Assembly: GCA_034509755.1 (NCBI GenBank)
Contig: CM067546.1
Location: 18,768,615 to 18,832,614, forward strand
Length of the DNA: 64,000 nt
Direction of reading: 5' to 3'
Source: Anisodus tanguticus
Taxonomy: Eukaryota > Streptophyta > Magnoliopsida > Solanales > Solanaceae
Below are positions 1 to 11,621 of this stretch, in pieces. The notes beneath the pieces were generated by a model. The model saw nothing but the letters and a program-made list of their open reading frames with translations, was not told the origin of the DNA and searched no databases. The translations under genes were made by a program, and so were the position numbers. Every line of letters starts with the position of its first letter. The first letter of the stretch is position 1.

Positions 1-2532
1 TCATGCCTTCTGGACGAGCGAGTAGACCTGTTATGAAGTCCATATTTATCATCTCCCATTTCTAAATAGGAATATTAATACTCTGAGCCAACCCACCAGG
101 CCTCTGGTGCTTAGCTTTCACCTGCTGACAATTCAGACACTTGGCTACAAAGTCTGCCACATTCCTCTTCATATTGTTCCACCAATAAATAGCTTTAAGA
201 TCATGATACATTTTTATGGAACCTGGGTGAGTAGAATACCTGGAATTTTGCGCTTCTATCATGATTCGCTCTTTGAGTCAGTCCACATCTGGAACACATA
301 ACCTGCCTCGGTACCTCAAAGTACCATCATCTTCCCCTTGTTCAAAAGCCGTAGTCTTATGCTTGTGAATACCCTCTTTCAGCTGCAACAGATAGGGTTC
401 ATTAAACTACTTTTTCTGCACTACGGCTACTAAGGAGCATTCAGACATGTTCTAGACAACCACACCACCATTTTTAGAGTCCAAAAGTCAAACTCCTAAA
501 TTGGCTAGTTGGTGGATTTCCTTTGTTATGGTTCTCTTTCCTTCTTCAACAAGAGCTAAGCTTCCCATGGATCACCGACTAAGAGAATTAGCTACCATAT
601 TCGCTTTCTCCGATGGTAAAAAATATCCATATCATAATCTTTTATCAATTCAAGACATCTTTTTTTTCTAAGATTCAACTCTCATTGCTTGAAAATATAA
701 TGAAAGCTCTTGTGGTCTGTGAAGATGTCGACGTGATCTTGAGTACAAAAACCACTACTGCTAATTCTAAATCATGAGTCGGATAGTTATTTTCATGAGG
801 TTTAAACTTTCTAGATACATAGGCCACAACCTTGCCATGCTGCATTAAAACACACCCAAGACCAACTCCTAAAGCATCACAATATACAACGAACTCCTCG
901 GTTCCCTCTAGCAATATTAACACTGGGGCATATATCAGTCTCGTTTTCAATCCTTCAAAACTACGCTCCATGAATCTAACCACTAAAATTTAACTTTGTT
1001 CTGAGTTAATCTGTTCAACAGAGCCCAGATGGAAGAAAACTCTTATACGAATCATCTATAATAGCTTGCCAAACCTAAGAAACTTCTTATCTCAGAGACT
1101 GAGGTGGGTCTTGGCTAATTATTTACAACGTTTATTTTTTGAAAACCAACATGGATGCCTTCGACTGAAATAACATGGCCTAAGAACACTACTAACGTTA
1201 GCCAAAATTCACACATGGAAAACTTTGCATAAAGCTTGTGGTCCTGAAGTGTTTGCAATACTATTCTGAGATGTTCTGCATGATCAGCCTCACTGCGGGA
1301 ATAAACTAGAATGTCATCAATGAATACAATGAGGAAAAGGTCAAGATAAGGCTTAAAAACCATGTTCATAAGATCCATGAAAGCAGTTGGTGCATTCTTC
1401 AATCCGAATGACATGACACAAAATTCGAAATGACCATAGAGAGTTCTGAAGGCGGTTTTTAGAATGTCAACTTCCTTAACCTTAAGCTAATGGTACCTTG
1501 ATCTAAGGTTAATCTTAGAATAACACTAGACACATGAAGTTGATCGAATAAGTCATTGATTCTGAGAAAATGATATGTTTTCTTAATGGTGACCTTGTTC
1601 AACTGGCGATAGTCAATGCACATACGTAAATATCCATACTTCTTTCGAACAAACAAGACTGGTGCACCCCAAGGTGAGACCGTTGGCCTAATAAATTCCT
1701 TTTCAAGGAGATCTTTCAACTGGCCTTTTAGTTATTTTAGCTCTGTTGGAGCCATTCTGTATAGAGGAATAGATATCAGCTTAGTGCCGGGAAGTAAACC
1801 AATTCCAAAGTAAATCTCCCTATCGGGAGGAACTCTAGAAAGAGTTTCAGGAAAGACTTTTGGAAACTCATTGACAACGGGTTCGGACTGAAGAGTTGGG
1901 GTCTGGGTATCTGCATCCATAATTTAACTAGATGGTAAATGTACCCCTTGGATATCATATTTCTGACTTTAAGATAGGAGATAAACCTACCTATGGGTGC
2001 TACTGCATCACCCTTCCATTCTATTACTAGCTCATCGGAAAATTCAAAACATACAATTTTATTTCTACAGCTTACTGTGGCATAATATGAATACAATCAA
2101 TCCATGCCCATGATTACATCGAAGTCTACCATTTATAACTCTACTAGGTCAGCTACCTTAGTGCGGTGATATACTTTAACTAGATAACCCCTATATACTC
2201 GTCAAACTATAACTGACTCTCCGACTTGAGTGTATACTTCAAAGGTTTCATGCAACGTTTTTAGTTCTATCCCAAATTTCTTAGTAATAAATAAGGTTAC
2301 ATATAATAGAGTGGATCCAGGATCCAAAACGACATAAACATCAAAAGTCAAAATGATTAGTATACATGTGACCACATCTGCACGAGCCTCTATATCCTGA
2401 CAACATGCTAGTGCATACAAGTGGTTTGGACCTCTGCCTGTCTTACCAGACTTAGCTATACCACACCCTGATTAGGCCTTAGAATTATGAGGAACTGCTG
2501 AATTTATGGACTGAGCCACATTACCTCCTATA
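1..2532 (-). pseudogene. pol: Tekay copy A pol remnant (protease, RT, RNase H, integrase N-terminus)
   Basis: Domains in minus-strand order. Protease is at about 2420-2202, with the active-site motif seen as LDPGST. Reverse transcriptase runs about 1719-1115, with a conserved RPTVSPWGAPVLF stretch and the catalytic motif FIDD near 1313-1324 (the usual Y is F). RNase H is at 983-675, where DASGVGLG reads DALGVGLG. The linker holds the YHPEKANVVANSLSRR-like stretch. The integrase zinc-binding domain (262-62) has the H and C residues around RYSTHPGS and CLNCQQVKA. The integrase core begins at MDFITGLL before the window edge. The conserved tryptophan just before the core is a TAG stop (near 65-67). 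Several further stops and frameshifts make it non-functional. In an active element this polyprotein copies and integrates the retrotransposon. Confidence 0.9.
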
Positions 2533-2537
2533 CCCTG

Positions 2538-4206
2538 TGATGTAAGTAAAGAGGGGTGTAAGTGGGTAAGTGGGTTGGAGTTTGGTTGTAATCGGGTCGA
2601 CCCAAAAATGGGACTCAAAGTGGGGTTTTCGAGTGGGGTGTTTCTGCCGGGCAGTGTGGTATTATGGGGCTTTTTTGGGTAGTTCTAGGGAGAGTTGGGT
2701 TTAGAGGTTTTGTGGGGTCGTTTTAGACACATTGAGGGTTGTTTTTATGGTTAGGCTTTGGTGGTATGATGGTGGAAAGGTGATGTAACAGAACTGAAAC
2801 AGTGAGGTTCTCGGTAAGGTGCGTTATGCGGACAGTTTGGTGTAGTCGGGTTTGGAAGGTAGTATACGTGGGGTTTCGGTTGGTGGCCTTTGTGGTGGAT
2901 GTTATGGAAGTATTTTGGGATATGGTGGTGGAAGGAAGATAGTGGTTTGCCAAGGAATGAACGCGGGATGCTAGGTGAAAACCCGAGTGCAATCCAAGTG
3001 TGGGACGGTCGATATAGCAAGGATAATGACACGAGGGTTTTAATGCTCGAATCGACATCAAAATGAGTTTGACCAATTGGACAAGGACTAGACAGAGGTT
3101 GCTAAGTACAAGCTCGAGTACTATCCAAGTGAGGGTGGCCGATAAACTTATGATAGATCCTAGGCTTGCGTTTGGTTGGATCACACAAGTTCCAACGTTC
3201 ACTTGCACCAAGGGGGTTACTTAAGTTTGGGCTTAGCTAGGTCACACAAGTCCTAACCAAACTTACACCGAAGGGACCTTAGTTTGATTTAACTAGGTCA
3301 CACAAGTCCTAGCTTCAACTTACACTAAAGGGTTGGTTCACACAAGAACCGAAGGCCCACATAAGGACCAACTAAGGTAGACAACACACAAATTGAATAA
3401 CTTAGCAATTGAGTAAAACTCATGTTTTTCTATTCATCAACTCTGATTTTTACAACATCCTAAGGGTCCTATTTGTAGTAATATATGGACCTTTCTAGAA
3501 GACAAATTAATAACTACTTGGATTTTCGGCCATATGGGAAAAAGTTAGAAAGGTTTCGCGTTAAATTAGGGACCAAGGGTGTTCTTGGCGACCTTTTGAT
3601 TTTCCCAAGCCATTCTTTTGTGACTTGCATGCATGAACTTGGCTCTTCATAAATCTCATCTTCTTGGAATATGTTTGGAAGCTTCCATTCTTTGTATGTG
3701 CTTGGATGAGTCATTCGACCAACCCTTCTCCTCCCTTAGACCGAACTTGATGTATTCTAGGTAGCCAAATCCATGAACTAGTTGGTTCATGAATTGTCTT
3801 CTTAGAAACCTCATCTCTAGATCATTCTAGTCCCTTTGTCACCTTGTCCTCTTACGCTCGGCCTAGTCACCTTCTTGGAAGGCTTTTTGGCCTAGTCACC
3901 TTATTACATGACATAGTCATCCCTTCCTATTACAAGGCTTATTAATGATGTCCTAATAAGTACTAAAATATAAGCTAAGAATTAAATACAAGCTAAAAAT
4001 AAACAAGATGGTCTTCGGCCAAGACCTACATACAAATCCGAAATAAAATGTCCTCTTAAACCTTCACGTGATGTTCTCAACTCCACTCCATAAACCATGC
4101 CATTTTTTGGCAACTAGGAGTGGATTGATGGTTCATTGTTGTCATATTCGACAACTCACTTATCAATTCAAGTTGAGAGTTCAAGTCCGTGGTATTTCTT
4201 ACATTA
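2538..4206 (-). repeat. N1 3' LTR
   Basis: Direct repeat of 6782-8451. On the plus strand it begins TGATGTAAGTAA; its right end (TTACATTA) is a one-base mutant of the TTACATCA that ends the other copy. The polypurine tract lies immediately right, which fixes this as the 3' LTR of a minus-strand element. The TATA-like site near 3465-3475, intact in the other LTR, carries a substitution here. Several long frames cross this LTR, but they follow the repeat and match no protein. Confidence 0.9.
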
Positions 4207-4220
4207 ATCTCCCCTTCTTT
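4207..4220 (-). other. N1 polypurine tract
   Basis: Minus strand reads AAAGAAGGGGAGAT directly against the 3' LTR edge. This is the expected primer for plus-strand DNA synthesis. N2 has the closely similar GAAGAAGGGGAGTA in the same place. Confidence 0.8.
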
Positions 4221-4223
4221 AAA

Positions 4224-5430
4224 GGAATTTGTCCTCAAATTCCCATTGTTTATATGGATTGATAAGTCTCCACCATGAGACGGTGAAATTCCACATCCGC
4301 CTGGGATTTTCTCATTGTAGAAAGGATCCTTATTCAAGCCAAAGGATTTCAGTTCTAAGTAGTGCCCGCATTGGACCAAGGACCCTACCATATCAAAGTT
4401 CTTGCCGTAAGTAGCATAGTCGAACCGTGTTCCCTCCAATTATCCACTAGAAAAAGCAACGGGTCTCTTGTATCGAAGTAAGAGGGTAATAACACTAGTC
4501 CCATTATCACATTCACCTTCAAGCAGTACCCCAATGTTCAAGGACTTGGGCCAACTCAGAAAAGTGACCACCATGGTTGGATTATCATACATGCCTTCGG
4601 ATGACGTGATGTAGTCCGTGGATCATGGTAGCATCTCGCACATGAGACTCATGGGAGAGCTTGTAGCATTTCACGATGGCATGAAAGAGTTTTTTCCCCG
4701 TGGTGTTCTTGATGAATCAATGATGAAATCCAAGTTCACATCTTTCCATGGTTGCTTCGGGACAGGCAAAGGAGTACACGATTCTTGGTGGAAGAATTTT
4801 TTAGCCCCTTGATACATGAAATGCTTTCTTACTACTCCTTTTACATCTTTGAACTTGGGATTTTGTTCATAGAACTTCTTTAGCATTTCGAATCCTATCG
4901 ACCTTTGTTTAAGCATGGTCAACATTATGCGCCTTCCAAGAAGTATATCCGCCACTATAATGGATTTGTCATCTTCATGTCTTGTAGCGAATGTGGGAGT
5001 TTGTAAGTATGCTACCCACTTAGCAAACCTCAGATTCAACTTCCTTTGCACCACATCAAATTCCGTGTCGTAAGTAGAATAAGGAAGCCGTGTATCAACC
5101 AACCGTCCACTAGAGGAGGCCATGGGTTCTTGGTCTTGAAGTAAGACGACCCCAATATCATATTCAAATTCAAGGTTTGGAATAGGGGCAGTAAGGAAAC
5201 TATAGTCTCAGATGGTATGAGGATAGGAAGAAGCCGAGCTATATAAGCTTCTTACTACACTTGCATTTCTACACTTAGGCCAATTTCGGATGGTTGCGAC
5301 CGTGGGTGGATTAATATGGAGGCTCTCGGGTAATACCTTGTATTCTTGGATACAACATCCCTTGTGCATGAGACTTATGGAATAGTTTAGGGCACACAAA
5401 CTTCGAATGGCACCATAAGCCACTCGTACA
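4224..5430 (-). pseudogene. N1 mosaic pol remnant (RT, RNase H and integrase scraps)
   Basis: In minus-strand order the scraps are as follows. At 5423-5208 is an RT end-of-palm and connection piece, with HINPPTVATIRNWP like the usual VDPEKV-IRNWP. At 5123-4990 is an RNase H piece, with YSTYDTEFD like YSTYDKELYA. At about 4990-4670 is the RNase H tail (AKWVAYLQT, IIVADILL) leading straight into the start of an integrase core (TPLPVPKQPWKDVNLDF). A second RNase H-like piece lies at 4439-4300, with YATYGKNFDMV. The integrase zinc finger, the RT catalytic motif and most of the integrase are missing. The join between RNase H tail and integrase core implies an internal deletion. The scraps resemble Reina/CRM-like chromovirus pol rather than the Tekay host. 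It is not functional. Confidence 0.7.
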
Positions 5431-5705
5431 CACCACGTCGGATTTTGAAGATCACATCCCCTTCAATTCCCTCTCGGGTTCTCATTAGTTGGGAACCGTC
5501 CTTCAACTCCATTTTGGAAAGCAACCTATCACCACTCAAATTACCCTAATAGTCATCTATCCTTGGTGTAGGAGTCATTGTAGATTGGTCGGCCATCAAT
5601 ACTTACGTTCCACGTTCCATTCTCTTTTGGCATCAATAAGGCGGAACTAAGGCCTTTTTGGTCATAGCCTTCGCCTAGCAATTCTTTAGTCTTTTCCGGG
5701 TGGCA

Positions 5706-6737
5706 TCAATTGTTTTGTTGATTAGGTAATGACCTTTTTGAAAATAAATCAAGAACAAGTTCATTACCTTTCTTCAGTAGTGTTCTGGATGCAATGTCAT
5801 TCGGAAGTGCCTTCACGTCGGCGTTTACAACCGCACCTCCTACTAGATTCATCTCCTCCTCGCACACCAATGCATATATAGGACTCCTATTCTTTGATTC
5901 TTCTTCTATTCTTTGTGCTTTAAGTAAGAGAGCCTCAACGTTGCGTTTCATTGCACTTCGTATTTTCATGGCCTTCACCTCGTTAGGTGACAACGGTATC
6001 AATCGAGTTTTTTTATCATCTTTTTGAAAAGAATAAATATTCTTTTCTCTATCATGTTGCACCCTTCTACCAAGTTGCCACAGTCGTCCCAACAAAATAT
6101 GACATGCAACCATAGGGAGGATGTCACACCATATTTTATCTTCATACTTCCCAATCCGAAAGCTAACAAGAGTTTGTTTTACTACTCTTAGCCCTTCATC
6201 TTGGTTTAGCCGTTGGAGATCATATGGCTTCGGATGATTGCGGGTGGGTAATTTTAACTTGTCCACCATTTCCACAGAGGCCAAGTTGACACCACTTCTT
6301 CCATCAATAATCACATTGCACACTTTGTCATTTACTTTGCAACGCGTGTGAAATAGTTGCTCCTCTTGTGTCTCCTCATGTTCTTCAAGTTGAACACTCA
6401 ACACATGTCGGGGTACTAAATTTTCACGTTATTTTGCAAGAGTAACATCTTCTTCCAAGAACTCCTCAATTACGGATTTCTCCATAAAAAGGGAATCCCC
6501 ACATTCTTGACGATACAATGGATTATCAAAGGAGGTAATGTCCTCTTCTTCAATGGTGTACAATGGATTAATGAACAAGGTAATTCCTTTCTCATGCCTT
6601 GTGATGCTTTGCACAACCCTGGATTCGTCATTTATACTCATGGTATGCACCATAAACTCTTTTCTCATTAGTTGCACTTGTTCCGCAACTAGTGCACTTA
6701 CAATCCTCCGAAGTTCCTTTTTGTTTATGTGAGCCAT
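5706..6737 (-). pseudogene. N1 gag-like and aspartic protease ORF with one in-frame stop
   Basis: The start is the ATG at 6737, 30 bases inside the primer site, giving MAHINKKELRRIVSALVAEQ; N2 has the similar MAHLKKERLRRIVS. The frame runs to a TAA at 6431-6429, where the relict sense codon was probably CAA, then continues in the same frame to 5706. The second part is a retropepsin-like domain: TRCKVNDKVCNVIIDGRSG, where the active-site aspartate is kept but D-S/T-G reads DGRSG, followed by HILLGRLWQLGRRVQHD. The N-terminal part is too short for a normal gag and shows no zinc knuckle. The protease relates it to Reina/CRM-like chromoviruses. Its role in an active relative would be polyprotein cleavage. 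Confidence 0.75.
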
Positions 6738-6766
6738 AACATTAATGCGTGGGACGGGAAATCCTT

Positions 6767-6778
6767 GATCTGATACCA
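6767..6778 (-). other. N1 primer-binding site (tRNA-iMet type)
   Basis: Minus strand reads TGGTATCAGATC, three bases inside the 5' LTR. This matches the complement of the plant initiator tRNA-Met 3' end (TGGTATCAGAGC) with one mismatch. Confidence 0.85.
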
Positions 6779-6781
6779 ATC

Positions 6782-8451
6782 TGATGTAAGTAAGGAGTGG
6801 TGTAAGTGGGTCGGAGTTTGGTTGTAATCGGGTCAACCCAAAAATGGGACTCAAAGTGGGGTTTTCGGGTGGGGTGTTTCTATCGGGCAGTGTGATGTTG
6901 TGGGGCTGTTTCGGGTAGATCTAGGGAGAGTTGGGTTTAGAAGTTTTGTGGGGTCATTGTAGACACGTTCAGGGTTGTTTTTATGGTTGGGCCTTGGTGG
7001 TATGATGTTGTCAAAGTGACGGAACAGAACTGAAACAGTGAGGTTCTCGGTAAGGTGCGTTATGCGGACAGTTTGGTGTAGTTGGGTTTGGACGGTTGTA
7101 TACGTGGGTTTTATGTTGGTGGCTTTTATGGTGGAAGTTAGGAAAGTATTTTGGGATATGGTGGTCGAAGGAAGATAGGGGTTTGGACAAGGAATGAACG
7201 CGGAATGCTAGGTGCAAACTCGAGTGCAATCCAAGTGTGGGATGGTCGATATAGCAAGGATAATGACATGAGGGCTTTAATGCTCGAGTCGACACCAAGA
7301 TGAGTTTGGCCAATTGGAAAAGAACTAGACCTAGGTTTCTAAGTACAATATCGAGTACTAACCAAGTGAAGGTGTTCGATAACCTTATGATAGACCCTAG
7401 GCTTGGGTTTGGTTGGATCACACAAGTTCTAAGGTCCACTTGCACCAAGGGGGTTCCTTAAGCTTGGGCTTAGCTAGGTCACACAAGTCCTAACCAAACT
7501 TACACCTAAGGAACCTTTGTTTGGGTTTAACTAGGTCACACAAGTCCTAGATTCAACTTACACTAAGCGGTTGGTTCACACAAGAACAGAAGGCCCACAC
7601 AATGACTAACTAAGGTAGATAACACACAAGTTGAATAACTTAGCAATTGAGTAAAACTCAAGTTTTTCTATTCATCAACTATGATTTTTACAACATCCTA
7701 AGGGTCCTATTTATAGTAATATATGTACCTTTCTAGAAGACAAATTAAAGGACAAAAACTACTTGGATTTTCGGCCACATGGGAACAAGTGGGAAAGGTT
7801 TCGGGTTAACTTGGGTACCAAGGGTGTTCTCTTCCACCTCTTGAGTTTCCCAAGCCATTCTTTTGTGTCTTGCATGCATGAACTTGGCTCTTCATAAATC
7901 TCATCTTCTTGGAATATGTTTGGAAGCTTCCATTCTTTGTATGTGCTGGGATGAGTCATTCGGCCAACCCTTCTCCTACCGTAGACCGAACTTGATGTAT
8001 TCTAGGTAGCCAAATACATGAACTAGTTGGTTTGTGAATTATCTTTTTTGAAACCTCATCTTCTAGATCATTCTGGTCCCTTTGTCACCTTGTCCTCTTA
8101 CCCTCGGCCTAGTCACCTTCTTGGAAGGCTTTTCGGCCTAGTCACCTTATTATATGGCTTTGTCATCCCTTCCTATTACATGGCTTATTAATGATGTCCT
8201 AATAAGAACTAAAAGCTAAGCTAAGAATTAAAGACAAGCTAAAAAGAAACAAGGTGGTCTTCAGCCAAGACCTACATACAAAGCCAAAATAAAATGTCTT
8301 CTTAAACCTTCACGTGATATTTTCAACTCCACTCCATAAACCATTCCATTTTAGGTAACTAGCCGTGGATTGATGGTTCATTGTTGGCATCTTTGGTAAC
8401 TCACTTATCAACTCAAGTTGAGAGTTCAAGTCCGTGGTCTTACTTACATCA
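6782..8451 (-). repeat. N1 5' LTR
   Basis: Begins TGATGTAAGTAA and ends TTACTTACATCA on the plus strand, so the LTR carries 12-bp perfect inverted termini, longer than the usual 2-6 bp. A TATA box on the minus strand (CTATAAATAGGA, about 7706-7716) marks the likely start of transcription. The primer site just left makes this the 5' LTR. Confidence 0.9.
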
Positions 8452-8456
8452 CCCTG

Positions 8457-9586
8457 CCTCACTAATAGATATTCTCTTTGAAAGTGACCTCACTGACCAC
8501 ACCCATAACAAATGTCCATAGCCATGCGACACTCCCCCGGGTGTCCCTTACCACACTTACCACAAACTTTATTATTAAAGGTCCTCTGACTCATACTGGC
8601 TTGTGACTGAGAGCCTGATGCTTTGAAGTTCTATCTTTTCTAGTCATTACTGAACTTTGGGTCTGGGGCACTGACTGAAGGTGGAGCAGATCCTGATGAC
8701 CTATTTTTAAAGAACTGTCTGCCTCCACCTCCCCCATGACTGAAGTGACCTAAGGACTTAGATCTTTTCTTTAACTCCTTGTCTTTCTCCTTCTGTAATG
8801 CTTCCTCTTCATTCATCACCTTGTACAAAAGCAACGATCTTGGTAATAGTCATTTCCTTATTCTGAGCATATTTGTTAGCAGCACTGAACAAATTTGGGT
8901 CAAAACCCCACACGAAGTGCCTAACTCTGGCTCTCATATACAGAACCATGTGTGAAGCATACTTATCCAAATAAACAAAGTGGAGGTAGTACTCATGCAC
9001 ACTCTTACCATTCTATTTGATCTTCTCGAATTTGAAAGCCTTTGTCTCCCTGACCTCTAGCGATAGAAAGTGCTCAATGAATGAAACATCCCAAGTCGCA
9101 GGAGATGCACCTTCCCCTCAGGAGTTTTCCCATGACTTATATCAAATATTAGCAACATCCTACAACTGATAAGCTCCTAACTCTACTGCCTATAACTCAG
9201 TAGCATGCATAACACAAAAAAATCTTCTGAAGCTCGTCAATGAAATTCTATGGATCCTCTGTCTTACTAGACCATGTGAACACCAGAGGCTCGATACGTA
9301 GATTCCCGAGTCCTGAAACTGGATGACTCTCCGCTAGCTCTTGTACTTGGAGTTGTTCCCAGACGTTGATCTTGTGCAGCCAAAATCTGGGTGAGTAGTG
9401 AATATCTCCCATAACATCTGGGTTAGTGGAACTGGGTAGTAGAACTAGAGTTCGAACCTCCACAGGCCCCCTAGTGTCAGGTAGGGGTGCTATTCTCATG
9501 TTGTCTCTCTGAGCCTGAGTGTTCTCATCTTGAGCAACATTGGTAGCAACCCTATTTCTTGTAGCTGACTTCTTTTTAGTAGATAT
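8457..9586 (-). pseudogene. gag: Tekay copy A gag remnant
   Basis: The gag domain reads on the minus strand from a lost start at 9586, where ATG of the MS(T/A)K(K/R)K start is ATA in this copy (copy B keeps ATG). Central gag-fold motifs are visible near 9090-8900: FIEHFLSLEVRETKAF, VHEYYLHFVYLDKYASHMV and RARVRHFVWGF. A CCHC zinc-knuckle region lies at 8580-8490 (CGKCGKGHPGEC, then CYGCGQ). The residue after CYGCGQ, normally W, is a TGA stop. Stops are scattered through the frame. Gag would form the virus-like particle; this copy cannot. Confidence 0.85.
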
Positions 9587-9785
9587 TTTCTGAAATACAT
9601 AATACTCATGAATTAGAAAAATGTCCTGAAGGTATAGCTCTAACTGCACGATCTAGAGTATGAAAGAAGTGAGACAATCCTAGATGTATTGGTAGTCAAC
9701 TATTTACATGTGTGAGCGCCACACACATATAAAAGTGACCCCACTTGACATGGTTTCATAAACTCCCTAAGACAATTGAACCTAG

Positions 9786-9797
9786 GCTCTTATACCA
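9786..9797 (-). other. Copy A primer-binding site (tRNA-iMet type)
   Basis: Minus strand reads TGGTATAAGAGC just inside the 5' LTR, one mismatch from the tRNA-iMet complement. Confidence 0.8.
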
Positions 9798-9802
9798 ACT
9801 TT

Positions 9803-11621
9803 TGTAACGCCCCGAATCGTGGCTTGGGCAAAACACGACACTTAGTGCTTGACTGCATGTAACTGAGCGAACCACATGGATTGTGAATCAATATGGGCAT
9901 CAAAACATATAATAATAATAATCTAAGACAAATAAAACTGAATACTGAAAAGATAGTCTGAAATATCATAACAAAAATAGTTTGAAAACAGGATATAATC
10001 TGAAATACTGATTACTTAATGTGATATGCTAACTAGTCTATGAAACCTCTGAAACGTGAATCTGACTGCAAAACCATTTTACCAGGACAAGGCCCTGGCA
10101 TACCTTTACTATAAAGAATGACATGAAAATAACTAAACTGACACCCCGAATGAAATGAGGCTCACCAATAGATGATACAGATGGAATCCTAGTGAATTGA
10201 TTTGTCATCCTGAAACTCAATACCTGTACCGTGAAGTGTAGGCCTCGGGAAAAAAGAGACGTAAGTACATTTGAATTATACCATATGTAAAGCAACTAAA
10301 AGAAATAAGAAGGAACATGAAATAATGGGAACTAAAACTGAAACTGTAATATGAGCATGAGCATGTATAATATTTGACATGAATATAATATAAAACATGA
10401 TAGACATTTTAAGTGGGAGAGCTTTAGTATAACCGATATGAAACCACCACGCTAGAATGTGGCGTCTGATCTCTGCCAGATCAGCTAAGCCATTTTGTAC
10501 CTTACAGGGGTACGAGACATAAACATGACATGAATGGATCCAATAATCCACAATAGGTAACATGAAGGAATCATCCTAATTGGGCAGAGCGATCCTTATC
10601 CTACATCGGTATACGTAGTTTCAGGTGTTAAACCTTCTCGGTAATCTGTGCAACTCGCAAAATATGAACATCAATATATTTGGCTTGTAGGCCCATGGAT
10701 TTCATAAAAATGACTTGTAAACATGGATTGTAAGAATAATTTAGCATGTAAGTAGATACATAATATAGCTTGTATGAAACCTGAAAACATGTATAATTTC
10801 ATGAATTGAGTAGTAATGATTCATGACTTGTATTTAAGAAATCATGAAATTCAAGACATGTGTTCATGAATTACGAACAGGTTCATGATAATCATAATGA
10901 CATATCATGAATATAATTAATTAAAATATGATATAAGTATGGTACATGTATATAAGGTTATCGTGAATTAGAGCAAACTCTAGGTCTGAGCAAATTCGTG
11001 TCTCATGGACTAAACGCAGCGTGGGGAAGAACAATGATGTTCCCACACGTGGATAGAAGCTCTACATACCTTATTCGCTCCTAATCTTGTAATAAAATTT
11101 GAACTTGAGGAAAAATGTACACAAGCCTGAACTCAACCCTTTGAGATGAGTTTTCTTGAAAACCCTAGGTTAAGAATCAATGATTTCACTTAGGACTTGA
11201 GTACATCATTAGAATCGCATGGAAATACGTGGAAAGACTTACCTTGAGCTATGAGGATGATGGGAGTAGAGTCACTTCCTGCTAGAGCTTGGAAGAGTTG
11301 AAAAACAGAATTTTAGAACTGATTTTGCGTATGTATATGTTTAGTCGCCAGTTCCTTTTTACGACCAAATTGTACGGTCCGTACAATTTGTATAGGTGAA
11401 GTATGTTCCGTATAAACTGACTGTCAATAGATTGCATTTTCCAGTGAGTACCAAAAGCTGGGGGGGTGGTCCTCTACGGTGAGAATGTACGGTTTATATA
11501 AGTTGAGCATACAACGCTTATTACTGGACTGAATGAAGTTTTTGACTTCTCACTTCCCGCTTTGGTTTTCTAAACTCATTAATCATGAACAAGGCTTAGT
11601 TTGAAGGCACGAGGTGTTACA
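9803..11621 (-). repeat. Tekay copy A 5' LTR
   Basis: 1819 bp, bounded by TGTAACGCCCC on the left and GGTGTTACA on the right, the inverted termini typical of this group. It is collinear with copy B's LTR at 24145-25992. In the U3 end (11350-11530) it carries a near-perfect palindrome with 11-bp arms, AAATTGTACGG and CCGTACAATTT, around one central base. Confidence 0.9.

Larger units (their letters stand above)
2538..8451 (-). mobile_element. Non-autonomous gypsy-type LTR element N1
   Basis: A complete 5914-bp element flanked by the 5-bp target duplication CCCTG (2533-2537 and 8452-8456). Removing it rejoins copy A's gag to a sequence collinear with uninterrupted copy B near 22.78 kb. It has two LTRs of about 1669 bp each, a tRNA-iMet-type primer site and a polypurine tract. 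The internal region is only about 2.57 kb, compared with 4-5 kb in an autonomous Ty3/gypsy element. It encodes a short gag plus protease and then a scrambled pol with no complete RT or integrase. The two LTRs differ visibly, by roughly one base in ten by eye, so this is an old insertion. N2 (14180-19983) is a relative. Confidence 0.9.
1..11621 (-). mobile_element. Tekay-type Ty3/gypsy chromovirus, copy A (partial)
   Basis: Read on the minus strand the order is 5' LTR (9803-11621), primer site, gag (9586 down to 8457), protease, RT, RNase H and integrase (2532 down to 1). The 3' end and 3' LTR lie left of the window. This gag-PR-RT-RH-IN order is that of Ty3/gypsy, and the protein motifs fit the Tekay/Del clade. 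N1 splits it between the gag zinc knuckle and protease. Its LTR end at 11621 abuts sequence matching position 297 of copy B's LTR, so A was inserted into B's 3' LTR; the predicted target duplication is CCTTT (11622-11626), whose partner is outside the window. All coding parts are broken. Confidence 0.9.

Noticed and set aside
1616..1813. Plus-strand frames opposite RT and integrase (for example 107-301, 1616-1813, 20299-20538)
   Set aside because: Mirror images of the conserved minus-strand pol coding sequence.
2723..3211. 162-codon minus-strand frame
   Set aside because: Lies wholly inside the N1 LTR, has an equivalent in the other LTR and overlaps other long frames; no protein family seen.
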